Below are positions 46,190 through 58,670 of a stretch of DNA of 64,000 nucleotides, in pieces. Below the pieces are notes generated by a model, which ran no database searches, was not told where the DNA came from, and saw only the letters and a list, made by a program, of their open reading frames with translations. How positions within the stretch are numbered: position 1 is the first letter of the stretch; every line of letters starts with the position of its first letter. The stretch lies in contig JBCFYV010011135.1 of assembly GCA_039000515.1 (NCBI GenBank), positions 7,464,490-7,528,489 of the forward strand, given 5' to 3'. This DNA comes from Timema cristinae (Eukaryota > Arthropoda > Insecta > Phasmatodea > Timematidae). The position numbers and the translations under genes were made by a program.

Positions 46190-48080
46190 AAATCAAATGG
46201 TACAATTTATAATTAATTTTACAATTTGTGTAGAGTGACTAGTATGAGAGCTAAATCTGTAAGAAAAATTCAAATTAAGATGAAACTAGTAGGTAGGCCT
46301 ATTGCACAATTAATTAATTACCCATACTAAGTTACCTACTTTTATTTATAAGATGAAATTCCATGTTTCAACATCATATCAAAAAACCTGTAAAAATACA
46401 CATAATGCTATAGCAACTAAAACATTGATAAACTTTTTATTTTTTATTACATACATAACAAAATCCTATGTTAATTTGATGTTGCTTTTTGGTTTGCAAG
46501 GTACTGGGGACATTTTGTCAAATAACATTTGGGCTTGGGCTTAATTTATGGCGTAAGGTATTTATTAAGATGAGAAACTACGAAATAAATAAAATATATA
46601 TCGACAACAAGAAACCATTTAAAACTTCACACGTTGTTTAAATTACTGCTCAGCCTTAACCTAACACTAAAACAACTGTTTTAAACATCTATGATGCAAA
46701 TACAAATAAAATCCCACTTGAAAATTACCAAACGCTAAAAACACACTAAAATAAACACTTATCTAATTAAATTGGCTAATATAAACAATCAAATATGTAA
46801 AAACCAAAAGTAAGTAACGAACGCCATTAAAGTCGGGAAGTTAACAGAGGGGTAGACAGTCTCGTAAATAAGCGACAGAGTTCGCGACGATATAGTCGTG
46901 TCACCAACTAGCCGACTGGACAGAATCGCACATGTCGGCATCTCTACGGGATCGAGTCAACGCGACGTCGTCAACTAATTCCGTCCCTCTAAGAATAGCC
47001 CAGTTGCTTAAAACATCTTATTTTCTAACGTGTTAGTAAAGAATTGCAGCAACGAACTTCCTGCTGACAAATAAAAGAGAGGTAACATACTCGACTTTTT
47101 GCAGCATTAAGTATTACGCTCTTCTGTACCTGCGTTATTTTGCACTCCAATTGTTTGCGCTGTTATGTACCCGCGTTCTTTAGTAGTATATTACTTAAAC
47201 TTCCCGATAAAAATGTGATGGATAAATACATTTTATCATCCAGAAAAATGCTATATAGCATTCATAAGGCGCATTTTTAACTAATCGACCAGATAGAAAT
47301 ATTTATCGGCAGGATTAATATTTATCCAGGAAACATAAGAGCGGCCTTAGACTCTCAATTTCTATATGGGGGTAGAAGTCCGTTATTTTTCCGTGTAGTG
47401 TCAAACTTTTTGGCAAGATAGTATAAGGAACACTTTAAAAAACCATAAAATACTTAGAAATTTAAATGAGAAACTAGGGGTGTGGAAGAGGAGGGTTTGA
47501 TAAAAGACTTTTAGGATAGGTAGAACATTTAAATTTTCCAGGAATGTAGAGAAACTCCACCAATAACAAAATTAATTTTAAATATTACTATTTATAAAGT
47601 TTAATGTAAAATGGGGTTTCCAATATTCCTCAAACTAAAATAATGAATTATTTTCCCTGTGGTAGAGTATTGAAATCTGTCAGGTGGATGTATGAAGCAT
47701 CGCAAACAACAACTAACTACTGACCCTTACATTTCAAAATGTAGAAGCAGTAAATGAATAAACAGGGCTCAAAGTCCGAAAAGTGTACAAAAGTTAAACG
47801 GCGCAAATAATCCAAAAAAGGTAAAAAGTTTAAACACAAAATATAGTTCAAAAATTGTAAGATGGATCGGTAAGGATAATCAAAAGTGGTAAAAAAAAGG
47901 CAAAATAATTTATTATAATTACTTTGCACGTTTTTAACAAGTCTGCCGTTTTAACTCGGTTTTTCATTTATTTATTGCCCTTTTAATCGACTTTACCCTT
48001 TTTATTATTATTTTAAATTGTTTGAATTTACTTTCTACCCCTTTTGATAATTTTTAATATTATTTCCCCAAACTATTTCT
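46190..48080. other. non-coding stretch with a CpG-rich island
   Basis: 46830-47000 is CpG-rich (AGAGTTCGCGACGATATAGT, TCAACGCGACGTCGTCAACT) against an AT-rich background. It could be a first exon or promoter, but no coding start is supported. The remainder up to the Helitron-type end may be Helitron body. Confidence 0.35.
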
Positions 48081-48081
48081 T

Positions 48082-48109
48082 CCGGGCAAAGCCGGGTATT
48101 TCATGCTAG
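48082..48109 (+). mobile_element. Helitron-type 3' terminus
   Basis: A GC hairpin (CCGG loop CCGG, 48082-48095) followed about ten bases later by CTAG (48106-48109), then host T. This is the typical Helitron end: hairpin, then CTRR, inserted between A and T. The 5' end (TC…) was not located and no Rep/helicase sequence is seen, so the element is non-autonomous or truncated. Confidence 0.5.
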
Positions 48110-48887
48110 TATTTCTAATCAAAATTAAAAAATGAAAACGTTCATTCATTGGAAAGTTAGGATTGATATAATAAAATATTATATGTATATTATCTTTATC
48201 TTTCAAAGTTAATTAGTTGACTTTTATATTTATATTATTTATTTTAATAAGGTTGATTTGATGTGGTTTCTATTCATCTATATCTGAGCGTACACTCAAC
48301 CCCCCAGTAGATTAGTGCTACCCACACCATCTGGTAGTAATCCAATGTACTATAAGAGTTCAGGAATTTTGTGGATTCCCGTTGCCTTCCACACTTAATT
48401 TCTACTAGCGAGCATATAAGAAACTACCAATTTTCCCTGTAAGTTATTTTCACACAACTTCCAAGGTTATTCTACATGCTACAATCGCCATGGGACTTCC
48501 CTTCCGAAGGAAGTTGTGCTGTGAATTGTTATCGTTCAAAAGAATACATTGATCTAGTCTAGTTCGAGTCCATGATCATCGGACCCTCAGGCGAGCACTT
48601 AATCCCAAGATCTACGAGATCTACCACTTATTTTACTCTCGTGTTCAGTATTTGCATGACTTGACCCAATTCAGCAGATTATAATGCGGCCTTTTACTGG
48701 ACTCTTGGATTGATTGTGGGCCAGTGGCACCTTTAAGTTGGAAACCCTGATATAGAACGTATATTTCACTCATTAGTGTAGTTAAAGTTGATAGCCCAGC
48801 CTAAGATGCTTCCTCACTCAAGGCACAATGTGAAAATATATATAAACCCTACCTAGCTCGTGATTACATTTATAATACAGATTAAAT

Positions 48888-50718
48888 CACCATTTTTTAT
48901 TTTATTTGATGTGTTATGGTAATATAATAGGTAAATTGTGTTTATAAGAGACGGGTTGAATTCTATATTTCTTGAATCAAAATCTTTCTTTTGTAGCACA
49001 ACTTTTTACTACCCATTCGTGTTATATGTTTATGTAATAGTTTCGCTAGTTGTTAAAGAGATTATGAGGCTTAATTTATAGGAAATACACACGCATTTTC
49101 GTGGAGGAAGAGAGTGGAAAACCATTTAGAGAAAAGCACCTCCAGTGCACCTGATCATGATCGAACCCCAATCTCCCCGTCCACCGAGGTGGGTAAATCC
49201 AAATTTTAAATGTTTTTTCGAATATCGAACTCAAATTTTAGCCCTCATTTTTTTTAATTTAAATTTTTGTTGAAAGGAAAGTATTTAAAGTTTTATTTAG
49301 AAATATGGTTTAAGATTTCGTTTCATTGATTGACGAAAATTATTTTTCATGTATGTTAGTCATAAAACCCAAATAAAGCATTTAAAAAATAAAATTTTGA
49401 ACTTTTTTGTGATTTTTATCCTATCAAATACATAAGTCATATAATTCCTTTTACCAATTGCTTATAATGTTTGTATAAAGTCAAGATTTTCATGTTTTCC
49501 AGATATTTTTTTGAGATTTCTAAGAATCTCGAATACCATTGAAATTCGAAAGATTTGAGGAATCGAATATTTGAATATTCCATTCTATAGTGTGTTTATT
49601 TAAAGTTAGATATTGGATGTTAATTTTGAAACCATAATATTTCATAAAACATCCAGTTTCACACTTTTTGACTGAATTAAATATAATGCAGTTTTAACTT
49701 GACCAATTGACATTTCATTTGTCAGATGTTTAGATGTTTGTTTCACGGCTACTGCTAAGTTTGAGGACAAATTTTAACAAAATTTGGAAGGATGTTCTCT
49801 GAATCTAAGCTGAACGTCACACATAAGCTCTAAGTATTATGGTATTGCGATATGGTCATCTGCTTTAACATGGGGGCCACTCAAAAAGAATTTGATTAAT
49901 AGCTCATCTCAAGGGATTTGAACTTAAGACTTTAACCTATCAAGAAACTTGGGTGTGTTTATTTATATGTTTGTATTTATTGAGTGACTGACTTCTTAAA
50001 TTACTTGAAACTAGGTTAATCCCCATCAATAAAATAAATTATTTAATATTGTAACAATTGGTTTTATCTCTAATTTGATCATCAAGGGAAAATATCAGTT
50101 TGAAATTCAAAGAGAAATCTTTGAGATGTAGTAACGATCAAAAGATGGCGTATTTATTTTTCTTAAAAACATGGCGGGAGCTATTTCTACTGTTCACAGA
50201 GCTACTAGTAATTACTGTTTCCTCTCTGAACTTCAAGTGTAGAAACTGTGACGCTTCCGATATGCTCTCCAGTCTTGCGACGCATGGCGTCCTTGCATTA
50301 AGACGCTGACGGGACGTTTATGCCAAGCCGTTATTCTTGGCCTTATGCCCGTCTGCCTTTTTTTTTTTTGTTTGTTTTTTTTAGCCTCGCAACGCAATTC
50401 CTTCGCCCTCTGACATCTGTTAGGTCAAAAGTCTCAAGCGAGCCGCAGGGGGTAAAATGCTTCCTCAATCCCTGCAACATCTTGATCCGATCAGCGTCTG
50501 GCAGCCTTCCAGATCGCATCGCAGACCCTTCCTTCTTTAACTTCGGCCCTTTCGAGTGGGTGGAACAAGACCCTTCGCAACCCATACCCTTGAATCTCTT
50601 CCTGTATTGGCTACTTTTTGTGATCCACGCAACTGAATTGAAGTCCGCTTGCACAATTCACGAGAGCATTGTTTCCCTTCTTGAAATATTTAGAACTGTT
50701 ATATTACATTAAATCAGG
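48888..50718. repeat. 1.83-kb segment, copy 1, up to the gap
   Basis: Nearly identical to 50819-52651. It includes a minus SINE family B copy (48985-49195; CACCTCCAGTGCACCTGATC, head complement GAACCCCAATCTCC). It also has a GC-richer block at 50250-50690 with ORFs on both strands. Copy 1 ends exactly at the N run. Confidence 0.95.
50320..50712 (+). other. unassigned 130-codon ORF in a GC-richer block
   Basis: Starts at ATG 50320. A polypyrimidine run ending TTTTTTTTAG at about 50385 resembles a splice acceptor if read on plus, or a poly-A tail of a retrocopy if read on minus. An antisense frame is also open for 103 codons, without ATG. Both frames persist in the second copy (52253-52645). 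I recognise neither protein, so function and strand are unknown. Confidence 0.2.
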
Positions 50719-50818
50719 NNNNNNNNNNNNNNNNNNNNNNNNNNNNNNNNNNNNNNNNNNNNNNNNNNNNNNNNNNNNNNNNNNNNNNNNNNNNNNNNNN
50801 NNNNNNNNNNNNNNNNNN
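50719..50818. other. assembly gap, 100 N
   Basis: Exactly 100 N between the two copies of the same 1.83-kb sequence. Confidence 0.99.
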
Positions 50819-52651
50819 CACCATTTTTTATTTTATTTGATGTGTTATGGTAATATAATAGTAAATTGTGTTTATAAGAGACGGGTTGAATTCTATATTT
50901 CTTGAATCAAAATCTTTCTTTTGTAGCACAACTTTTTACTACCCATTCGTGTTATATGTTTATGTAATAGTTTCGCTAGTTGTTAAAGAGATTATGAGGC
51001 TTAATTTATAGGAAATACACACGCATTTTCGTGGAGGAAGAGAGTGGAAAACCATTTAGAGAAAAGCACCTCCAGTGCACCTGATCATGATCGAACCCCA
51101 ATCTCCCCGTCCACCGAGGTGGGTAAATCCAAATTTTAAATGTTTTTTCGAATATCGAACTCAAATTTTAGCCCTCAATTTTTTTAAATTTAAATTTTTG
51201 TTGAAAGGAAAGTATTTAAAGTTTTATTTAGAAATATGGTTTAAGATTTCGTTTCATTGATTGACGAAAACTTATTTTTCATGTATGTTAAGTCATAAAA
51301 CCCAAATAAAGCATTTAAAAAATAAAATTTTGTACTTTTTTGTGATTTTTATCCTCTCAAAAATATAAGTAATATAATTCCTTTTACCAATTGCTTATAA
51401 TGTTTGTATAAAGTCAAGATTTTCATGTTTTCCATATATATTTTTGAGATTTCTAAGAATCTCAATACCATTGAAATTCGAAAGATTTGAGGAATCGAAT
51501 ATTTGAATATTCCATCTATAGTGTGTTTATTTAAAGTTAGATATTGGATAGTTAATTTTGAAACCATAATATTTCATAAAACATCCAGTTTCACACTTTT
51601 TGACTGAATTAAATATAATGCAGTTTTAACTTGACCAATTGACATTTCATTTGTCAGATGTTTAGATGTTTGTTTCACGGCTACTGCTAAGTTTGAGGAC
51701 AAATTTTAACAAAATTTGGAAGGATGTTCTCTGAATCTAAGCTGAACGTCACACATAAGCTTTAAGTATTATGGTATTGCAATATGGTCATCTGCTTTAA
51801 CATGGGGGCCACTCAAAAAGAGATTTGATTAATAGCTCATCTCAAAGGATTTGAACTTAAGACTTTAACCTATCAAGAAACTTGGGTGTCATTATTTATA
51901 TGTTTGTATTTATTGAGTGACTGACTTCTTAAATTACTTGAAACTAGGTTAATCCCCATCAATAAAATACATTATTTAATATAGTAACAATTGGTTTTAT
52001 TCTAATTTGATCATCAAGGAAAATATCAGTTTGAAATTCAAAGAGAAATCTTTGAGAATGTAGTAACGATCAAAGATGGCGTTATTTCATTTTTCTTAAA
52101 AACATGGCGGGAGCTATTTCTACTGTTCACAGAGCTACTAGTAATTACTGTTTCCCTCTCTGAACTTCAAGTGTAGAAACTGTGACGTTCCGATATGCTC
52201 TCCAGTCTTGCGACGCATGGCGTCCTTGCATTAAGACGCTGACGGGACGTTTATGCCAAGCCGTTATTCTTGGCCTTATGCCCGTCTGCCTTTTGTTTTT
52301 TTTGTTTGTTTTTTTAGCCTCGCAACGCAATTCCTTCGCCCTCTGACATCTGTTAGGTCAAAAGTCTCAAGCGAGCCGCAGGGGGTAAAATGCTTCCTCA
52401 ATCCCTGCAACATCTTGATCCGATCAGCGTCTGGCAGCCTTCCAGATCGCATCGCAGACCCTTCCTTCTTTAACTTCGGCCCTTTCGAGTGGGTGGAACA
52501 AGACCCTTCGCAACCCATACCCTTGAATCTCTTCCTGTATTGGCTACTTTTTGTGATCCACGCAACTGAATTGAAGTCCGCTTGCACAATTCACGAGAGC
52601 ATTGTTTCCCTTCTTGAAATATTTAGAACTGTTATATTACATTAAATCAGG
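50819..52651. repeat. 1.83-kb segment, copy 2, from the gap
   Basis: Starts with the sequence found at 48888 and ends with the sequence that ends copy 1 (…ACATTAAATCAGG), then continues into new sequence. Differences are small indels, mostly in homopolymers, plus some substitutions (for example around 51355-51370), which suggests two haplotypes or noisy contig ends. Confidence 0.95.
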
Positions 52652-52654
52652 AAA

Positions 52655-54978
52655 GCTTACTACTCTTTTCAGATTTCACTTTCGATTTAGGTTTCTTAAC
52701 TAGCCTAGGCTTATTATATAACTATTTAGCATGATTATGATGTACGTATATATAGACCAGTAAGGCTTGGTTAGCATATGTTAAAAAGGGTTTTAACTCT
52801 ATTTAATTTTCAGACTATGGAATTTAATTTCTTAAGACCCAACGTAACTTAGGGAACTAAACAAGTATATATTTAATTGATATTCTCGATGCTAGTTTTA
52901 AAAAAGAAAATAATTTTAATGATGTATTGTTAGTAACAGATTTAGAGAATCATTGACTTTAAAATCAATGATAGAACTATATTTTATTTCACTAAAGTAT
53001 CGCAATAATAAGGGCGTGAGAATGAAGAGGTAAAGTTAAGACCTATTTTAAAGTAAAAATACATTTCTAGCTATGTACATGGAGTAAAAAAATACTGATT
53101 GTTTACAAGATGCTTTAAAATATCCACCATTAATCTAACGCCTTTAGGACTAAAAGTTTTTAATTTACTTAAAAAAAACTGTCCGTTGTTTAGAAAGAGC
53201 TTCAAGCAAACACTTGTAATTTATTTAGCTGTTATGATTAATCTCATTCTCTGACTGTACTAAATAAAAAGTTATCTTCATTGATATTTATTATGTTTAT
53301 CATAAAAATGAAATCACATTACCTAACACAAATGAACAAACTGATCGTTTTTTTCAATGTTTGACTGTCTTGTATGTCCACCGCTAGCAACAGGAGCCAG
53401 AAGCCGTGTAATCAAGTGATGGTTGCGTGTCGTCAGCGTAACTAGCTCCACAAGTGTTTTACGGACACTCATTCTCTTTGTGTTGGTTTCGCTGTGACGC
53501 TGAAGATTAATCTGTGAGACAAGGGAACCTTTTCAAAGGAGACACTCAGAAAAAAATAAAATTTCCCGTTGAAATATAAAAAAATGCAAATAGTTAACAG
53601 AGAGTATTAAAACGTTATTTTAATACAAAGAATAAATGGCAAATTTTTAAAAATATTTCATATATATAAAATAAAATATATTCATAACAGAAACAGAAAC
53701 AAAACTTTCCGAACACACGTTCGTGTGTCGTAAACACACGGGAAATTATTTCGCAATTATTTTAGTAAATATATTCAAATAATTATGTCAGCTATCACGA
53801 CCATATTCTTGTTTTGAGGATGTATTGAGGTTACCAACAAAAACGTAATTACTTTTAAAAAATAATGTGCATATTTATAAATGAAATTTGTGTTTATATT
53901 TAATAAAACATTATATATGTTTTTAAGTTAAAAAGACTTAAAAAATACTTTTATTTAAAAGCACATTTATATTAGTGGTTTAAAAGATAAATATGTTGTT
54001 TAACTTGTGTTTGAAAAACTGGTAAAATACGATTTAGCTACTAATATAAACAAATATATATATCTGTACGCTTGTACTTAAAAACCGCTTAAAAATATAG
54101 GGCATACAGAGAAACTAAAATAAGCACAAATCAATATGTTTTGAAAATATTTGACTTTACGATTTGACACATACATGGTGATAGTTGACTGGTATTGAAT
54201 TCAGTATTAAATTATCTACAAAAACGAAGTCCATTTGCACGGGGTACTAGAAACCAATTTATTTTTCCTCGTAGCTGTTGCTATTAAAAGAGGATGAGTT
54301 TATGCTGATGGAGCAATATGGCGTTACTAGTTACCCCACTTGACTATATTTAAAGTTTGCACCGAAATGGATTACGAGAGCCAATATGCAGAGGTAACTT
54401 CCCTCTTTTAGATATATGGATTTTGATTTTAAAAGAGCACCTTTATTCTAAATATACGGTAAATTAATTTAAGGTCTATGATAAAGCTATAAATATCAGC
54501 TAAGAACAGTATCTTACTTTTTCATTTAAAAATTAACTATTGAGATCTTTATAATAATCCTTTCATTTTAGATCTTGATATTTTCTCTTCGCTTTAAAAA
54601 GCATGTGGATGCTCTTTTTATGGAATATATAATTGAGTAATCAGTTTAATGCCATCAAGTATTAAATAAATTGCACAATACAGTGATATAGTGTATTATA
54701 CATTGAAGCAAAAATTTCAAAAATAGATTTTCACCAAACTAAACTTGGGTACAGTTTCCTCAGAAATACAAATATAATTTTAAAAAATCATTTTTAAACC
54801 ATTGAAAAAATTCCACAGTGTAATATTTTTAAATTAATATAAATTTATAAATATATGTCAAGTTAAAAATGTACTCGTATTTATCATAATAAAGGATTCA
54901 CAGATACCCAGTTTAAATAAAATCGCCTAAGCCATATTTGAAAAATTAAATATGATATATATAATTATATATATAATA
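52655..54978. other. AT-rich stretch
   Basis: A balanced-composition patch at 53370-53530 and a small perfect hairpin ACACACGTTCGTGTGT at about 53712 stand out. No gene is recognised. Confidence 0.35.
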
Positions 54979-55006
54979 CTAGCAATACCTCACGGCATTG
55001 CCCGTG
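54979..55006 (-). mobile_element. Helitron-type 3' terminus, minus
   Basis: On minus: CACGGGCAATGCCGTG hairpin, 8 bases, then CTAG (54979-54982) and host T. The body would extend to the right. It has the same architecture as the end at 48109, and the hairpins share GGGCAA(A/T)GCC. Confidence 0.55.
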
Positions 55007-55009
55007 ACC

Positions 55010-56175
55010 CACTGGGGTATATGAATTATATAACCTCCCCCCATCCCCACCCTCACCCCCATGGTGCTCATAATTAGTCATTCTAAACAATATAAAATAT
55101 ATTTATTCAAAATTCGTTAAAAATAGCCTAATTAAAAAGGCAAATTAAAAATTTAAAAATCCGGCTTATAGATGCATTCGGACCTCCTTACGTCCACCTA
55201 TGTTAAAAATTTAAGATCTCTACATGCCGTAGATTTTGATGGGCATCACAGCAAACACTTCCTTTTATTACTATACATATACTATGAGTATACTACCCTT
55301 AAATTAGTTTGTTTTAGAAAAATAAAATAGAATTATTAATAATCATGTAAAATATTACCTGGATACAAACTCTAAAAAAATTATTAGGGCAAGTTTAAAA
55401 AAATATTTATCAAAAGTCACTCATCACTAACCAACTATTACATTATTTTTAAAGAAAGAAATATAAAAATTGATTTAAATTGTAAAAATCTTTAATTTTG
55501 AACCATATATTTTAATTTTAAAAAGAATATTTAAATTTAAAAAAATATCACCTTTCAGTAAATCTAACCTTAGATTAATTTTTTTCCTAATATTAAATAT
55601 ATACGTTTTTTTTAACATAACATACATTTAAAATAGTTATTATAATTGATTTCAAAAAGTTTTGAATTTTAAAAACTCACCAATCTCTAAACTACTCTTA
55701 ATTCAACAGAAATAATATAAAATAAAATTATAGCCAAGTATAATCTTAAACCTATGTTCGAAAAAATATCGTTTTTTTTTATCTAGGCCCAGGGACATAC
55801 AGAATTGAATAATGCACTTTTCTGGGTTCAGGAGTACATAGAACGTAAGAATTTATCATAGTCTCTAGGTCAAAAGTATTTACGTTTACAATACTTTCTC
55901 TGTATATGACAATAAATCAAGTTGACCCTCAGTGTTTGTAACAGCAACAGTGGCATTGCATTTCTAAAATACTATATCAGGAGATGGGTAATAAATCCTC
56001 CAAGACTGCTATTTATCATGCTAGTCAGTTGTTAGTCTTGTGTGTATGATTGTTCTGGAAACATGATAATTCCTGAACTGAAGTTGAACTACTAAGAACT
56101 GCGATGTGTTTAATCAGCAGCAAAAAAGACAACCGATAGAAAATAAACGTTTTCTATATTATATTCCTAAACTTT
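55010..56175. other. probable Helitron body and AT-rich sequence
   Basis: No coding sequence. The part next to the terminus (to about 55280) is the likely element body; the other boundary is not visible. Confidence 0.35.
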
Positions 56176-56184
56176 GATTATATA

Positions 56185-56801
56185 TAGAGCCCTGCGTTTG
56201 TGGAGATCGCGATAATTCGCGAATGTTAGACATGGCATTTTTTCTTTCAGATGTTCATATTCAGGTTACCCTGATTGCAAATATACGCTCAGAATTGTCG
56301 CGATAATTCGCAAAATCGGTGTTTTAGCACGATATTCGCGATTTTAAACAATGTCCGCGATTATCGCGATTTTCGGCACTCGCGCTAATATTTTGGGATA
56401 TTGAAAAATAAATTTTTGTGTAATACTTTGTCTTTGTGACTTGTACATACATTTCCTGGACCAGCTGCCCCTAAATATTACTTTTTTAATAAGTTGACAG
56501 CACATTTTTTTGCGGACTAGTGTTTTTTTACCGTTTTGTCCAAACAAAATGTAATTTTTGGTTTTCACTTCAATATGTTTAGTTTACCTGTTTCAAACAT
56601 TGTCCTGGAAGTCTAGTTTTAACCCAACAAAATCACCTTAAACACGAAAGTTTGGTAAAAACCACTTTTTGTAACGCTTTTGTCTTAATTCGATAATTTC
56701 GTCGCAAAAATAGGATTTTTGTAATTCACCGCTTAATCACTGCTTTTGGGAAACTTAAAAACGAAATTGGGCTTTTTATTCACCATAAAAGCAGGGCTCT
56801 G
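56185..56801. mobile_element. hAT-like non-autonomous element, 617 bp
   Basis: Short terminal inverted repeats: left TAGAGCCCTGC, right CAGAGCCCTGC on minus. They are flanked by a perfect 8-bp duplication ATTATATA (56177-56184, 56802-56809). An 8-bp duplication with CAGxG-type ends indicates hAT. The interior has repeated TCGCGATAATTCGCGA-like words (56205-56370) and no transposase. Confidence 0.7.
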
Positions 56802-56813
56802 ATTATATAGAAG

Positions 56814-57093
56814 GTGACCTGGCAGTCTAGGGGTAAGGTGTCAGACTTCTGTGCTGGCGGCCGGGGTTCAATCCTCGGTCCCGGCACAGATTTATCTGAT
56901 TACCAAACCCTTCCTTCACCTCTGACAAGACATCTTGTGAATGTGGGGAATGCCAGGCCTCCACGTGGTTCGGATTCCACGTTAATCTGTAGGTCCTCCA
57001 TTTCATCTCACAATCGCCCTACCATTACACATTAGCGTAAGTGCGTATAACCCAAACGGGTAGTAAGACGCGGTGCTAATAATAGTAATAATA
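56814..57093 (+). mobile_element. SINE family A, full length
   Basis: Complete head (CTGGCAGTCTAGGGGTAAGG, B box GGTTCAATCC), short-variant body and AAT-type tail. A perfect 12-bp target duplication ATTATATAGAAG lies at 56802-56813 and 57094-57105. The left copy overlaps the hAT-like element's own duplication. Confidence 0.88.
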
Positions 57094-57105
57094 ATTATAT
57101 AGAAG

Positions 57106-57837
57106 TAAATAAATAAAACTTGTAAGTAAAATAAGGTTTTTATAATATTTTTTTTTTTAAAACGTCAAATTTACCCCAGTACATCGACAAGTATTTATTT
57201 GACCCAACAGTAAGGATCCGTTCATATTAACACAGGTTCAAAACAATAACTACTAGATTTCGTCCTTATGAATTTAATCTAAAGTATTATCCATATTCCT
57301 GGTATCAATTGATGCCTTAAGACAGCCATAATAATTATATCTCTCACCATCTGTTTAGTAGAATTTCTGGTATAAAGGAGCATTCATAAAATAGAACTTT
57401 TAGCGGTCATCTTTAATAACATTTTATTATACAAGTAAACCCTTGTGAAAATTTTGCACATTCAACCTACCTTACCCCTCTCTCCCCAAAAAAAAGATTT
57501 AGTCTTTTGTTGGGTTGTTGAAATTAAATACTCAGCGAAATGTATACAAAAAATAGTAAAGAGAGTTTGTTATCGGTAGTTGATAAAATTATATTGTAGG
57601 ATTTTTCTTTGAACACAAGTTTTAAACAAGCAATGTGTTTTAACATAAACTGAGTATGCTATGTCAGAAGTTGGTAAAAAATCCAATCCACTAATATCTT
57701 AATTTATCGCTGTAGGCTTTGTATTAATTGAGATAGAGGGTTGTTGATATCAGAAATAATATATAGGATAATAATTAGTGTCATTTGTAGGTATTAATAT
57801 TATTTATTACATGTATACAAAGTGTGCGTTTTAAATT
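57106..57837. other. AT-rich non-coding stretch
   Basis: Nothing recognised. Confidence 0.4.
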
Positions 57838-58147
57838 ATTATTATTATCATAATTATTATTACTATCATCATCACGTCTTACTATCCGTTCGGATTGTAC
57901 GCACTTACGCTAATGTGTAATGGTAGGGTGATTGTGAGATGAAATTGAGATCCTACAAATTTAACGTGGAATCCGAACCACTGTGGAGACCTGGCATTCC
58001 ACACATTAACAATTTGTGTTTAATACACGTCTTATCAGAGGTGAAGAAAGAGTTTGAAACCAGATAAATCTGTGCCGGGACCGAGGATTGAACCCCGGAC
58101 CCCCAGCACAGAAGTCCAACACCTTACCCCTAGACCACCAGGTCACC
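57838..58147 (-). mobile_element. SINE family A, full length, minus, long variant
   Basis: Reverse-strand tail (57838-57880), body with the long-variant insert (sense GTGTATTAAACACAA), and a complete head ending at about 58147 (sense GGTGACCTGGTGGTCTAGGG). It lies about 740 bp from, and inverted to, the copy at 56814. Confidence 0.85.
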
Positions 58148-58670
58148 TGATTTAACTTGAATACGAATTCGAATTGGTCACATCAATGTTAGTTGTTTTA
58201 TAATTGAAAAAATATTATATTTTTTTCTATATATAAAACTTTGGGCATTAACAAATTTTGAAATTGTTTTATTACATAGTCCTTTGGGATATTTGGTATT
58301 TTATGATAAATTAAGTTATTATCAAAACTTACAAATCAATTATCTTAGTTTTTTTCATATGCATATTATTTTGTAATGAATACAAAAGCTCATAATGGGA
58401 TTGGTTGCCTATAAATTGAGTATTTTAGCTCTCAATATGTTTACTGGCGAAACTTCGTAATTGTTGAAGTGAAGTCAAAGCTGACACGTACTATAGCCAA
58501 GTCAAAATTTCGAAGCTTTGCACAGCCCCACTATCTATCAAGTGGGAAAACTGTAGATCACATGACCTGACGTGAGAATACGGGAAGGTACATCTATTAT
58601 TATTTCTAGGCGTCAGATAAGGCTCTTATCAATTAAAACATCATTATATCTAGTGTTTTTGTGTATACAG

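Noticed and set aside
48888..52651. LTRs of a second retroelement
   Set aside because: The repeats flank only a gap, lack TG/CA ends, a primer-binding site or coding sequence, and fit overlapping contigs better.
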